NCBI GenBank assembly: GCA_002270465.1
Contig: NQOF01000006.1
Span: 248,001 to 312,000 of the forward strand
DNA length: 64,000 nucleotides
DNA from: Blautia hominis
Lineage (GTDB): Bacteria; Bacillota; Clostridia; Lachnospirales; Lachnospiraceae
Direction: 5' to 3'
This document shows, in pieces, positions 6,784-15,880 of the stretch (within the stretch, counting starts at the first letter, position 1; each line of letters starts with the position of its first letter). The notes under the pieces were generated by a model. That model was not told where the DNA came from. It did not search any database and saw only the letters and a list, made by a program, of their open reading frames with translations. A program made the position numbers and the translations under genes.

Positions 6784-8868
6784 ATGTATGGAAAAGTATT
6801 GAGGACGATCTACAGAATAGAAAATAACAGTGTCATCTCCTCCATCCGAAAAGGATTTACACTATTGATCCCCGCTCTGCTGGTGGGGGCTTTTGCACTG
6901 CTCTTCAGGAGCTTTCCGGTGCCTGTGTTTCAGACATTTATAGAAAAGTGGGCAGGGGGTGTGCTGTATCAGATATTAAGTTTTCTCTTTGATTCCACTG
7001 TGGGATTTATGTCGGTCTACCTGGTAATGAGCATCAGTTATTACTATGCCGCAACCATGAAAAACAAAGACCAGTTTCTACAGGTCATGGCCATAGTGGT
7101 ATCCGCCATCTGTTTTGCGGTGTCCTTCGGCGCGGCGAGCGGTTCCATGGAATTAAGTGATCTGGGTCCGGTGGGAGTATTTACAGCCATGTTTGCCGCG
7201 GTTGCCGGCACCAGGATCTTTTACTTTTTCTGTGAAAAGGTGTCTCCTGCGTTTAAGTTTCGCTCCGCCGGTTCGGATGTGGATTACCGGAATTCCCTTT
7301 CCACTATTTTCCCGCTTTTGTTTTGTGCACTTATTTTTGTGGCCATGAATCTGCTGATCCAGACAATTTTTAAAGCAGATAATCTGAATGATCTGATCAC
7401 TGATTTTATTGTGGGTCTGTTTCACAACATCAATGACGGTCTGGGGGCAGGGGTCCTGTATGTACTTGTGCTGGATATGCTGTGGGCCTTTGGGATACAC
7501 GGCGGAAATGCTTTAGAACAGGTGTCCCAGACATATCTGGTGCCAAACGATGCGGTTACAGGGACCGTCATATCGAAATCTTTTTTGGATAATTATGCTT
7601 TGATCGGCGGATGCGGTACGTCCATCTGTCTCGTGCTGGCACTGCTGCTGTTTACGGAAAGCAGGGATAACCGGCAGCTTGCACGTTCGGCAGCGCCGGC
7701 AGTCTTTTTTAATATCAACGAGATCCTTGTATATGGACTGCCCATTGTATTGAATCCAATCATGATCATCCCTTTTATCCTGACGCCCCTATGTTCCCTG
7801 CTGCTTGCCTACGGTGCCGCAGTAAGCGGATTTCTTCCCGTTGTGAAGGAGACTGTCACGTGGACTACACCTGTTTTTTTCAGCGGCTATCTGGCATCCG
7901 GCTCCTGGAGAGGGGTGGCAGTACAGGCGGTGATCGTGCTGGTGGGAACAGCCATCTATACACCGTTTGTGAAGCTCTCTGAGCGGGTGAGAAAACTACA
8001 GGCGGAGATGCTGCGGAAGGAGCTGACAGAATATCTGAAAGAACAGCAAAAGAACGGCACGGCGGTAAGTCTTCTTGACAGGCGGGACAGCATGGGAATA
8101 CTGGCAAGAAATATGGCGGCCCAGCTTCGGATCGACGTGGAGGAGAAGAATCTGCCCATGGGTTATCAGCCCCAGTTTAACTGCGAAAGTAAAATGGCAG
8201 GTGCAGAGGCACTTTTGCGGTGGCGGTACATGGGGGAGACAGTTTACCCGCCGCTGGCCGTGGCACTTGCCCAGGAGGATGGCTTTTTTGACAGGCTCAC
8301 GGAATGTGTTATAGAGATTTCCATGAAAGCGTGCAGCAGGCTTTTGACCCTTGGAAGCCCGGTCACCATATCCGCCAATATATCGGGAGAGCAGCTGAAT
8401 TCTCCACGGTTTGTGGAAAAAGTCATACGGATGGCAGAGTCGTACGGTGTGGCCGGATATTACTGTCTGGAGATCACAGAGGAATCGGCAGTGGACAGAA
8501 TGGAGGAGATCCCTCAGCATATCAGCAGGCTGAAAGCAGCGGGGATTTTGGCGGCTGTAGATGATTTCAGTATGGGGAGGACCAGTCTGAAGTATCTGCA
8601 GCACAACAGTTTTTATGCTGTCAAGCTGGACGGCAGCCTTGTCAGGGGGATTGTGGGCAATAAAAGAAATCAGGAGATCGTATCCTCCATCATCGCTCTT
8701 GGCAGGAACCTGGATTTTGAGGTGATGGCCGAATACGTGGAGACAGAGGAAATCCGCAGCCTTTTGGAAAGCATGGGATGCTGCCAGTATCAGGGATACC
8801 TGTACAGCCCTGCAGTGCCTCTGCAGGATCTGGAAGAAATGCTGCTGGAACAGAAAGGAAATATATGA
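6784..8868 (+). CDS. PTS sugar permease EIIC domain fused to an EAL cyclic-di-GMP phosphodiesterase
   Basis: A 694-residue fusion. Residues about 1-400 form a membrane EIIC domain of the lactose/cellobiose type, including FGIHGGN (sugar-site histidine region) and NINEILVYGLPIVLNP, a variant of the usual NINEP(I/V)IFGLPIVLNP. After a charged helical linker (about 405-450) comes an EAL domain, with EALLRW (about 474), NISGEQL, LEITEES, VDDFSMG, VKLDGS, MAEYVE and QGYLYS. All metal- and substrate-binding residues look intact, so it should hydrolyse cyclic di-GMP. No EIIA or EIIB is fused or adjacent. The likely role is a sugar-sensing phosphodiesterase rather than a transporter (inference). ATG 6784 is chosen over an upstream TTG because AGAGGGGG lies just before it. 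It overlaps the next gene by ATGA. Confidence 0.88.
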   Translation: MYGKVLRTIYRIENNSVISSIRKGFTLLIPALLVGAFALLFRSFPVPVFQTFIEKWAGGVLYQILSFLFDSTVGFMSVYLVMSISYYYAATMKNKDQFLQVMAIVVSAICFAVSFGAASGSMELSDLGPVGVFTAMFAAVAGTRIFYFFCEKVSPAFKFRSAGSDVDYRNSLSTIFPLLFCALIFVAMNLLIQTIFKADNLNDLITDFIVGLFHNINDGLGAGVLYVLVLDMLWAFGIHGGNALEQVSQTYLVPNDAVTGTVISKSFLDNYALIGGCGTSICLVLALLLFTESRDNRQLARSAAPAVFFNINEILVYGLPIVLNPIMIIPFILTPLCSLLLAYGAAVSGFLPVVKETVTWTTPVFFSGYLASGSWRGVAVQAVIVLVGTAIYTPFVKLSERVRKLQAEMLRKELTEYLKEQQKNGTAVSLLDRRDSMGILARNMAAQLRIDVEEKNLPMGYQPQFNCESKMAGAEALLRWRYMGETVYPPLAVALAQEDGFFDRLTECVIEISMKACSRLLTLGSPVTISANISGEQLNSPRFVEKVIRMAESYGVAGYYCLEITEESAVDRMEEIPQHISRLKAAGILAAVDDFSMGRTSLKYLQHNSFYAVKLDGSLVRGIVGNKRNQEIVSSIIALGRNLDFEVMAEYVETEEIRSLLESMGCCQYQGYLYSPAVPLQDLEEMLLEQKGNI

Positions 8869-9317
8869 CTATAGATGAAAAACAGATAAAAATGGAAACA
8901 GAGATTCAGCGTGATATAGAAAAAATGTACCCTGTGGACCCGGAACACCTCTATTGTAAAATGGGACTGGAATTTCATTCCTGCAGTGCCGCAGATCATT
9001 CCCTGACCCTGCGCTATCCCATACGGGAATGGGAGCTGAACCACATGTCAACTATGCACGGAGGGCTTATAGCGGCAGCAATAGATACCACCAGCGGAGC
9101 GCTTACACGCAGCCTGACCGGATGCGCAGTGACCCCCACCATTAACCTGAACATCAATTACCTGCTTCCCGGAACCAGGGAGGATGCACTGCTGGTGACA
9201 GCAAAAGCGGACAGAATAGGAAAACATCTTGCGAATATACATACAGAATGCCGTTCTGAGAATAGCGGAAAACTCCTGGCAACAGCCATGGTAAATTTTA
9301 TGTTGAAAAGAGACTGA
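8865..9317 (+). CDS. Hotdog-fold thioesterase (PaaI/YdiI type)
   Basis: A 150-residue single hotdog domain. The motif NHMSTMHGGLIAAAIDTTSGAL (in two parts: NHMSTMHGG and AAAIDTTSG, residues about 55-77) is the PaaI-type active-site helix, with aspartate as the probable catalytic residue. The C-terminal ATAMVNFML strand is typical. Such enzymes hydrolyse acyl- or aryl-CoA thioesters in the cytoplasm. It is translationally coupled (ATGA) to the EIIC-EAL gene, a pairing with no obvious biochemical reason. A terminator follows. Confidence 0.82.
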   Translation: MTIDEKQIKMETEIQRDIEKMYPVDPEHLYCKMGLEFHSCSAADHSLTLRYPIREWELNHMSTMHGGLIAAAIDTTSGALTRSLTGCAVTPTINLNINYLLPGTREDALLVTAKADRIGKHLANIHTECRSENSGKLLATAMVNFMLKRD

Positions 9318-9324
9318 GAAAGAG

Positions 9325-9367
9325 GCCGTCACGGATATCCCACAGCGGAAATCCATGATGGCTTTTT
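9325..9367 (+). terminator. Intrinsic terminator of the EIIC-EAL/thioesterase unit
   Basis: Arms 9325-9336 and 9351-9362 pair with one wobble and one mismatch and are followed by TTTTT. Confidence 0.65.
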
Positions 9368-9493
9368 CTTGTGCGGACAGTAATATTTTACCTGAGAGAT
9401 CGTTGTGTCAGCGTATATTTTTACAGGAAAAACAGACTTTCCGACAGAAATACAAAAAAATTTGTGATGCCTCAAAAATTTTTAGAAAAACAC

Positions 9494-9522
9494 TTGCTAT
9501 TACTGCAATGTAATGATAAACT
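9494..9522 (+). promoter_or_regulatory. Promoter of ssnA-ygfK
   Basis: TTGCTA (9494-9499) and TAAACT (9517-9522) with a 17-base spacer in an AT-rich stretch, about 65 bases before ssnA. Confidence 0.55.
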
Positions 9523-9587
9523 AGAGTTAATAAATATGGGAAATGCAAAATACTATCAAGTATGGAATGCGCAAGGAGGTATAAGCT

Positions 9588-10922
9588 ATGTTAATGATTG
9601 GGAACGGAAGGCTTGTGACAAGAGATGACCAGGCGCCTTTTTTTGAACACGGCGCAGTAGTTCTGGATGGCAGCGTGGTGAAAAAGGCTGGGGAGGAAGC
9701 GGAACTTAGAAAAGAATTTCCGGATGCAGAGTATGTGGATGCAAAAGGAGGGGTGATCATGCCGGCATTTATCAATGCCCATGAGCATATTTACAGTGCC
9801 TTTGCAAGGGGCCTGTCCATAGACGGCTACGATCCCCACGGTTTTCTGGATATCCTGGACGGCATGTGGTGGACCATTGACAGACATCTGACACTGGAAG
9901 GCACAAAATACAGCGCCTACGCCACGTATCTGGACAGCATTAAAAACGGTGTGACCACCGTATTTGACCACCATGCCAGCTTCTGTCAGATACCGGACAG
10001 TCTGTTTACCATCAGTGAGGCAGCAAAAGACCTGGGGATCCGTACCTGTCTCTGCTATGAGATCTCCGACAGGGACGGGATGGAGAAGGCCCGTGAGTCT
10101 GTGCTGGAAAATGAAAGATTCGCACGCCATGCGCTGGCGGATGACAGCGATATGATAGCCGGTATGATGGGAATGCACGCATCCTTTACGATATCCGATG
10201 AGACAATGGAAATGGCGGCAGCGCACAAACCTGAGGGAGTCGGTTATCACATCCATGTGGCGGAGGGGATTGAAGATCTGCACCACTGCCTGAAGCACTA
10301 TGGAAAACGGATCGTGGACCGTTTGATGGACTGCGGGATTTTGGGAGAGAAGACACTCCTGGGGCACTGCATTTACATCAATGAGCATGAGATGGATCTG
10401 CTGAAAGAGACAGATACTATGGTAGTACATAACCCGGAATCCAATATGGGAAATGCCTGCGGATGTCCTCCGACCATGAAGATCGTGGAGAAGGGGATCC
10501 TGACCGGACTTGGCACAGACGGATATACCCATGATATGCTGGAATCCTACAAGGTGGCAAATGTCCTTCACAAACACCATCTCTGTGACCCCAATGCGGC
10601 ATGGGGAGAGGTTCCCAAGATGCTCTTTGAGGGCAATGCAGGGATCGCAGGCCGCTACTTTAAAAAGGAGCTGGGTGTGTTAAAAGAGGGTGCGGCAGCA
10701 GACGTGATCGTCATGGATTATGATCCGCTTACCCCTATGCACGCAGGAAATATCAACAGCCATGTACTGTTCGGCATGAGCGGAAGGCAGGTAAACACCA
10801 CCATCTGTAACGGTAAGATCCTTATGAAAGACAGGGAAGTCCTGGTTGCGGATGAAGCGGAAGTTATGGCAAAATGCAGGGAAGAAGCAAAGAGATTAGC
10901 AGATTCTATTAATGGAAGATAA
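9588..10922 (+). CDS. ssnA: Putative aminohydrolase SsnA
   Basis: A 444-residue amidohydrolase-superfamily enzyme of the SsnA group. Metal ligands are seen in NAHEHIYSAFARG (about residue 62), HIHVAEG (about 220), GHCIYINEHE (about 260) and GTDGYTHDM (about 310), and HNPESNMGNACG is also typical. AAGGAGGT precedes the ATG at ideal distance. SsnA is found beside YgfK and molybdenum hydroxylases in purine-degradation clusters of enterobacteria and gut anaerobes, so a role in deaminating or opening a purine-derived ring is likely. The exact substrate is not established from sequence. Confidence 0.9.
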   Translation: MLMIGNGRLVTRDDQAPFFEHGAVVLDGSVVKKAGEEAELRKEFPDAEYVDAKGGVIMPAFINAHEHIYSAFARGLSIDGYDPHGFLDILDGMWWTIDRHLTLEGTKYSAYATYLDSIKNGVTTVFDHHASFCQIPDSLFTISEAAKDLGIRTCLCYEISDRDGMEKARESVLENERFARHALADDSDMIAGMMGMHASFTISDETMEMAAAHKPEGVGYHIHVAEGIEDLHHCLKHYGKRIVDRLMDCGILGEKTLLGHCIYINEHEMDLLKETDTMVVHNPESNMGNACGCPPTMKIVEKGILTGLGTDGYTHDMLESYKVANVLHKHHLCDPNAAWGEVPKMLFEGNAGIAGRYFKKELGVLKEGAAADVIVMDYDPLTPMHAGNINSHVLFGMSGRQVNTTICNGKILMKDREVLVADEAEVMAKCREEAKRLADSINGR

Positions 10923-10945
10923 GGTATTTATGGGAGGTTTTTATT

Positions 10946-13939
10946 ATGGGCGATAAGATGACATGTATGCCGTTTTCCCAGATCATGGACTGGATTCTAG
11001 AGGAAAACAAGGCCAGTAAAACGGTGTTCGGAACACATAAAAAGTACGTGGCAAAAGAGGCAAAAGCGGAGATCTTCGGAAGGGATCTGGAGACTCCCAT
11101 AGGCCCCGCAGCCGGTCCGCATACACAGCTTGCTCAGAACATTATTGCAGCATATTATACAGGCAGCCGTTTCTTTGAGCTGAAGACCGTGCAGATCATG
11201 GACGGCGCGGAGTTGTCCGCCTGCGTGAACAAACCCTGTATCCTGGCTGAGGATGAGGGGTATAACTGTGAATGGTCCACAGAGCTTACGGTGCCGGATG
11301 CCATGAGCGAGTATATCAAAGCATGGTTTGCCCTGCATGTGATGGCAAAAGAGCTGGGTCTGGGGGCCCAGGACGGATTCCAGTTTAATATCAGCGTGGG
11401 TTATGACCTGGCAGGGATCAAATCAGAAAAAATAAATCATTTCATTGACACTATGATGCATGCAGGTCAGGATGCCACATTTGCAGAATGCAGAAAATGG
11501 CTGCTTGAAAATATCGGCAGATTTGAGAAATATACAAAAGAAGATGTGGAAGCAATCCCGGAGGATATCTGTAATTCCGCCACCATTTCCACCCTTCACG
11601 GATGCCCGCCTCATGAGATCGAGAGCATAGCTAACTACCTGCTCACAGAAAAGCATATCCATACCTTTGTGAAATGTAATCCCACACTTCTGGGATATGA
11701 ATTTGCCAGAAAGACCATGGATGACATGGGATATGATTATATGATGTTCGGTGATTTCCACTTTAAGGATAATCTGCAGTATGGGGACGCGGTTCCCATG
11801 TTCACAAGGCTTATGAAGCTTTCAGAGGAACTGGGGCTGTCTTTCGGGGTGAAGATAACCAATACCTTCCCGGTGGATGTGACCAGAGAGGAACTGCCCA
11901 GTGAGGAGATGTATATGTCCGGCAAGGCATTGTTCCCGCTGTCTATCTCCCTGGCGGCAAAGCTTTCAAAAGAGTTTGACGGACGCCTGCGGATCGCCTA
12001 TTCCGGCGGTGCGGATTATTTCAATATATCCAGGATCGTGGGAGCCGGTATCTGGCCGGTGACCGTGGCGACCACACTTTTAAAACCGGGTGGATATAAC
12101 CGCAGTGCGCAGATGGCTGAACTGCTGGCGCAGGATGGCCTGAAACCTTTTGCCGGTGTGGACGTGGAGGCGGTCACAAAGCTTGCCGAGGATGCAAAAC
12201 GTGATGTGCACCATGTAAAACCCATAAAACCCCTTCCAAACCGCAAGGTTCAGGACAATGTTCCGCTTATGGACTGTTTTATGGCTCCCTGTGAGGCTGG
12301 ATGCCCCATTCATCAGGATGTGAGCAATTATATGGAACTTGCCTCTGCAGGTAAATACGAGGAGGCATTGGAAGTGATCCTTGACAAGAATCCACTTCCG
12401 TTCATCACCGGAACAATCTGTGCCCATAATTGTATGAACAAATGTACCAGGAATTTCTATGAAGATCCTGTGCACATCCGGAATGTAAAGCTTGAAGCAG
12501 CCGAAAAAGCCTATGATGCGGTAATGGAAAAACTGGCTGTTCCTGAAAGGACAGCAGGCAAAAAAGCAGCAGTTATCGGCGGCGGCCCAACCGGAATGGC
12601 AGCAGCTTATTTCCTGGCAAGAGGCGGTGCAGATGTTACTGTTTTTGAAAAAGAAAATGCTCTGGGCGGAGTTGTGGCACACGTGATCCCTGACTTCAGG
12701 ATCTCAAAGGAAGCCATAGAAAAAGACGCTGCCATCATCCGCAAAATGGGTGTAAAAGTGGAGCTTGGAAAAGAAGTATCTTCTGCCAAAGAGCTGAAAG
12801 ACCAAGGTTTTGACGCTGTATTTTTCGCCGCAGGAGCCGGAAAACCGGGTGTATTAAAACTGGAAAAAGGGGAACCTGTGGACGCTGCAGAGTTCCTGAA
12901 AGAGTTCAAGGCAAAAGACGGGGATGTGGATCTTGGAAAACATGTGGTTGTCATCGGCGGAGGCAACACAGCCATGGATACAGCCAGAGCAGCCAAACGC
13001 ACAAAAGGTGTGGAGCATGTCTATCTGGTATACAGAAGAACCAGACGTTATATGCCTGCTGACGCGGAAGAACTGATACTGGTACAGGAGGAAGGCATTG
13101 AGTTTAAAGAGCTGTTGTCCCCGGTATCTATGGAAGATGGAAAATTGCTGTGCAGGAAGATGAAACTGGGAGAGATGGATGCTTCCGGAAGAGCTTCTGT
13201 GGAAGAGACCGGCGAGGAGGAAACTGTGCCTGCAGATACCGTGATCGCGGCTGTAGGAGAGCGTGTGGATACTGCGCTATATCAAGCGAACGGGCTTCCT
13301 CTTGACAACAGAGGAAAGGTTGTGGCAGACAGTGCCACACTGGAAGCCTGCAGCGGCATCTATGTGATCGGTGACGGTCTGGGCGGTCCGGCCACCGTGG
13401 TGGAAGGAATCCGGGATGCGCAGAAAGCGGCGGCAGCATTCCTTCAGAAAGCAGTCGTTTCTGAACTGGAAAAAGAGGGCTGTGAGGAATCCTGTTACAG
13501 CAAAAAAGGCTTACTGGACAGTGAAAAGGAACCGGCCAAAGAAAGCGGCAGATGTCTGAACTGTGCATATGTCTGTGAGAACTGTACCGATGTATGTCCA
13601 AACAGAGCCAACATTGCCGTCAAAGTGCCCGGTATGGCTATGCGCCAGATCGTCCATGTGGATTATATGTGTAACGAGTGCGGCAACTGTAAGACCTTCT
13701 GCCCGTACTCCAGTGCTCCTTATAAAGACAAATTTACCTTGTTCGCGGATGAGGCTGACATGGAAGACAGTGAGAACAACGGTTTTGTGGTCCTTGACCG
13801 AAAAGAGAAACGGGTAAAGGTGCGTCTCTTTGGCGGACCGGTGGAAATCCTTTTGGATGATGAAAATCCCGCGGTTCCGGCAGGACTTCGGAAGATCATG
13901 GATGCAGTCATATCTGATTACGGGTACATGATTCCGTAA
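10946..13939 (+). CDS. ygfK: Putative selenate reductase subunit YgfK (flavin, Fe-S oxidoreductase)
   Basis: A 997-residue multidomain oxidoreductase. Residues 1-430 resemble a dihydroorotate-dehydrogenase-like barrel (PIGPAAGPHTQLAQN). About 445-520 is a GltD-type Fe-S helical domain (CEAGCPIHQD, CAHNCMNKCTRN). About 541 begins the FAD fold (VIGGGPTGMAAAYFLARGG) and about 667 the NAD(P)H fold (VVIGGGNTAMD). At the end are two [4Fe-4S] motifs, CLNCAYVCENCTDVCP (about 869) and CNECGNCKTFCP (about 908). The annotation as selenate reductase is historical. It lies 23 bases after ssnA with GGGAGG before ATG, so the two form an operon. No xanthine-dehydrogenase-like gene is in this window. A strong terminator follows. 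Confidence 0.9.
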   Translation: MGDKMTCMPFSQIMDWILEENKASKTVFGTHKKYVAKEAKAEIFGRDLETPIGPAAGPHTQLAQNIIAAYYTGSRFFELKTVQIMDGAELSACVNKPCILAEDEGYNCEWSTELTVPDAMSEYIKAWFALHVMAKELGLGAQDGFQFNISVGYDLAGIKSEKINHFIDTMMHAGQDATFAECRKWLLENIGRFEKYTKEDVEAIPEDICNSATISTLHGCPPHEIESIANYLLTEKHIHTFVKCNPTLLGYEFARKTMDDMGYDYMMFGDFHFKDNLQYGDAVPMFTRLMKLSEELGLSFGVKITNTFPVDVTREELPSEEMYMSGKALFPLSISLAAKLSKEFDGRLRIAYSGGADYFNISRIVGAGIWPVTVATTLLKPGGYNRSAQMAELLAQDGLKPFAGVDVEAVTKLAEDAKRDVHHVKPIKPLPNRKVQDNVPLMDCFMAPCEAGCPIHQDVSNYMELASAGKYEEALEVILDKNPLPFITGTICAHNCMNKCTRNFYEDPVHIRNVKLEAAEKAYDAVMEKLAVPERTAGKKAAVIGGGPTGMAAAYFLARGGADVTVFEKENALGGVVAHVIPDFRISKEAIEKDAAIIRKMGVKVELGKEVSSAKELKDQGFDAVFFAAGAGKPGVLKLEKGEPVDAAEFLKEFKAKDGDVDLGKHVVVIGGGNTAMDTARAAKRTKGVEHVYLVYRRTRRYMPADAEELILVQEEGIEFKELLSPVSMEDGKLLCRKMKLGEMDASGRASVEETGEEETVPADTVIAAVGERVDTALYQANGLPLDNRGKVVADSATLEACSGIYVIGDGLGGPATVVEGIRDAQKAAAAFLQKAVVSELEKEGCEESCYSKKGLLDSEKEPAKESGRCLNCAYVCENCTDVCPNRANIAVKVPGMAMRQIVHVDYMCNECGNCKTFCPYSSAPYKDKFTLFADEADMEDSENNGFVVLDRKEKRVKVRLFGGPVEILLDDENPAVPAGLRKIMDAVISDYGYMIP

Positions 13940-13996
13940 TTGCGCTTATCCATGAAAGAACAGGGGCCGGCAGATTGGGCTTCCCCGGAAAAATAA

Positions 13997-14056
13997 GGCC
14001 GTTGTCAGGTTTTGGGCAGAAATTGCCTGAGAAAAAGCCTGACAACGGCCCTTTTA
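13997..14056 (+). terminator. Terminator after ygfK
   Basis: Arms GGCCGTTGTCAGG (13997-14009) and its exact complement (14038-14050), followed by CTTTTAAATTTTTT. Confidence 0.85.
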
Positions 14057-14076
14057 AATTTTTTCCTATAAAGCCT

Positions 14077-14104
14077 TTGAAAATTACCATTTTTATGGTA
14101 GTAT
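14077..14104 (+). promoter_or_regulatory. Promoter of glnS
   Basis: TTGAAA (14077-14082) and TAGTAT (14099-14104), 16-base spacer. The spacer contains the small dyad TACCAT/ATGGTA; ATTACCAT recurs at about 14125. Confidence 0.5.
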
Positions 14105-14154
14105 ATTTCTTAGACAAAAAATTACCATAAATATAGATGATGGAGGAACTGTAA

Positions 14155-15828
14155 GTGGAAAAGGAAACAGCAAAAGAAACCGTTTCTAAAAACTTTATTG
14201 AACAGATTATCGACAAGGATTTAGAGGAAGGAAAGTACGAGGAGATTTGTACCCGTTTTCCGCCGGAACCCAACGGATATCTGCATATCGGACATGCAAA
14301 ATCCATCCTGCTCAACTACGGTCTGGCACAGAAGTATCACGGCAAATTCAACATGCGTTTTGATGATACCAACCCCACAAAAGAAAAAGTGGAGTTTGTG
14401 GAATCCATTAAAGCGGATATCAAATGGCTGGGTGCAGACTGGGAGGACCGTCTGTATTTTGCGTCCGATTATTTTGAACAGATGTATGAGGCAGCCGTTA
14501 AGCTGATCAAAAAAGGCAAGGCTTTTGTCTGTGACTTATCTGCAGAGGAGATCCGTGAATACCGGGGAACCCTCACGGAACCCGGCAAGGAAAGCCCATA
14601 CAGGAACAGAAGCATGGAGGAGAACCTGGACCTGTTTGAGCGCATGAAAAACGGAGAGTTCGAGGACGGAAGCAAAGTGCTCCGCGCCAAGATTGATATG
14701 GCCTCCCCTAATATTAATATGAGAGATCCTGTCATCTACCGTGTGGCTCATATGACACATCACAATACCGGGGACAAATGGTGTATTTACCCCATGTACG
14801 ATTTTGCCCATCCCATTGAGGATGCCATTGAGGGTGTGACCCACTCAATCTGTACTCTGGAATTTGAGGACCACCGTCCTCTTTACGACTGGGTTGTGAA
14901 GGAACTGGAATACCCGCATCCGCCCAAGCAGATCGAGTTCGCAAAACTGTACCTGACCAATGTGGTGACCGGAAAGCGTTATATCAAGAAACTGGTTGAG
15001 GACGGCATTGTGGACGGATGGGATGATCCCCGTCTGGTGTCTATTGCCGCTCTGCGAAGACGTGGATTTACACCGGAGTCCATCAAAATGTTTGTGGATC
15101 TCTGCGGCGTGTCAAAGGCCAACAGTTCCGTGGATTACGCTATGTTAGAATACTGCATCCGCGAGGACCTGAAGATGAAGAAACCTCGTATGATGGCAGT
15201 TTTGGACCCGCTGAAGCTGGTGATCGACAACTATCCGGAGGATCAGATCGAATATCTGGAAGTTGCCAACAACATGGAAAACCCGGAACTCGGCAGCAGA
15301 AAAGTACCTTTTGGAAGAGAACTGTATATTGAGCGTGAGGACTTCATGGAAGTACCGCCGAAAAAATACAAACGCCTCTATCCGGATAATGAAGTGCGCC
15401 TCATGAATGCTTACTTTGTAAAATGCACCGGATTTGAAAAGGACGAAAATGGCAATATAACTGTCGTTCACTGTACCTATGATCCGGAGTCAAAGGGAGG
15501 AAATTCCCCTGACGGCAGAAAAGTAAAAGGAACCATTCACTGGGTAGCCGGGAAAACCGCAGCAAAAGCGGAATGCCGCCTGTATGAAAATATTGTGGAT
15601 GAGGAAAAGGGTGTCTATAACAAAGAGGACGGAAGCCTGAACTTAAATCCCAACTCCCTGGTGGTATTGAAAGACTGTTATGTGGAGCCGGCACTGGCCG
15701 AGGCCCAGGCGTATGACAGCTTCCAGTTTGTGAGAAACGGCTTTTTCTGTGCTGACTGTCATGATTCCAAACCGGGAGAGCCGGTCTTTAACAGGATCGT
15801 TTCTTTGAAAAGTTCCTTTAAATTATAG
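14155..15828 (+). CDS. glnS: Glutaminyl-tRNA synthetase
   Basis: A 557-residue class I aminoacyl-tRNA synthetase that charges tRNA-Gln. The HIGH motif is in [15 protein letters not shown] (about residue 40) and [12 protein letters not shown] is the glutamine-specific partner motif. The KMSKS-equivalent loop reads [16 protein letters not shown] (about residue 265), lacking the usual MSKRKL form. The C-terminal anticodon-binding beta-barrels are full length. It starts with GTG, with GGAGGA seven bases upstream. Presence of this enzyme means charging of tRNA-Gln need not rely on the amidotransferase route. Confidence 0.92.
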   Translation: MEKETAKETVSKNFIEQIIDKDLEEGKYEEICTRFPPEPNGYLHIGHAKSILLNYGLAQKYHGKFNMRFDDTNPTKEKVEFVESIKADIKWLGADWEDRLYFASDYFEQMYEAAVKLIKKGKAFVCDLSAEEIREYRGTLTEPGKESPYRNRSMEENLDLFERMKNGEFEDGSKVLRAKIDMASPNINMRDPVIYRVAHMTHHNTGDKWCIYPMYDFAHPIEDAIEGVTHSICTLEFEDHRPLYDWVVKELEYPHPPKQIEFAKLYLTNVVTGKRYIKKLVEDGIVDGWDDPRLVSIAALRRRGFTPESIKMFVDLCGVSKANSSVDYAMLEYCIREDLKMKKPRMMAVLDPLKLVIDNYPEDQIEYLEVANNMENPELGSRKVPFGRELYIEREDFMEVPPKKYKRLYPDNEVRLMNAYFVKCTGFEKDENGNITVVHCTYDPESKGGNSPDGRKVKGTIHWVAGKTAAKAECRLYENIVDEEKGVYNKEDGSLNLNPNSLVVLKDCYVEPALAEAQAYDSFQFVRNGFFCADCHDSKPGEPVFNRIVSLKSSFKL

Positions 15829-15880
15829 AAGATATGTGTGCATATTTTCTATCGCTCAATCATGGATCAGAGAAAAAAGA

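Noticed and set aside
9591-10580. 329-codon open frame opposite ssnA
   Set aside because: Antisense to a well-supported amidohydrolase; composition (many His, Cys, Gln) is typical of a shadow frame.
10946-13939. Selenocysteine codon in ygfK
   Set aside because: The frame is continuous without internal TGA.
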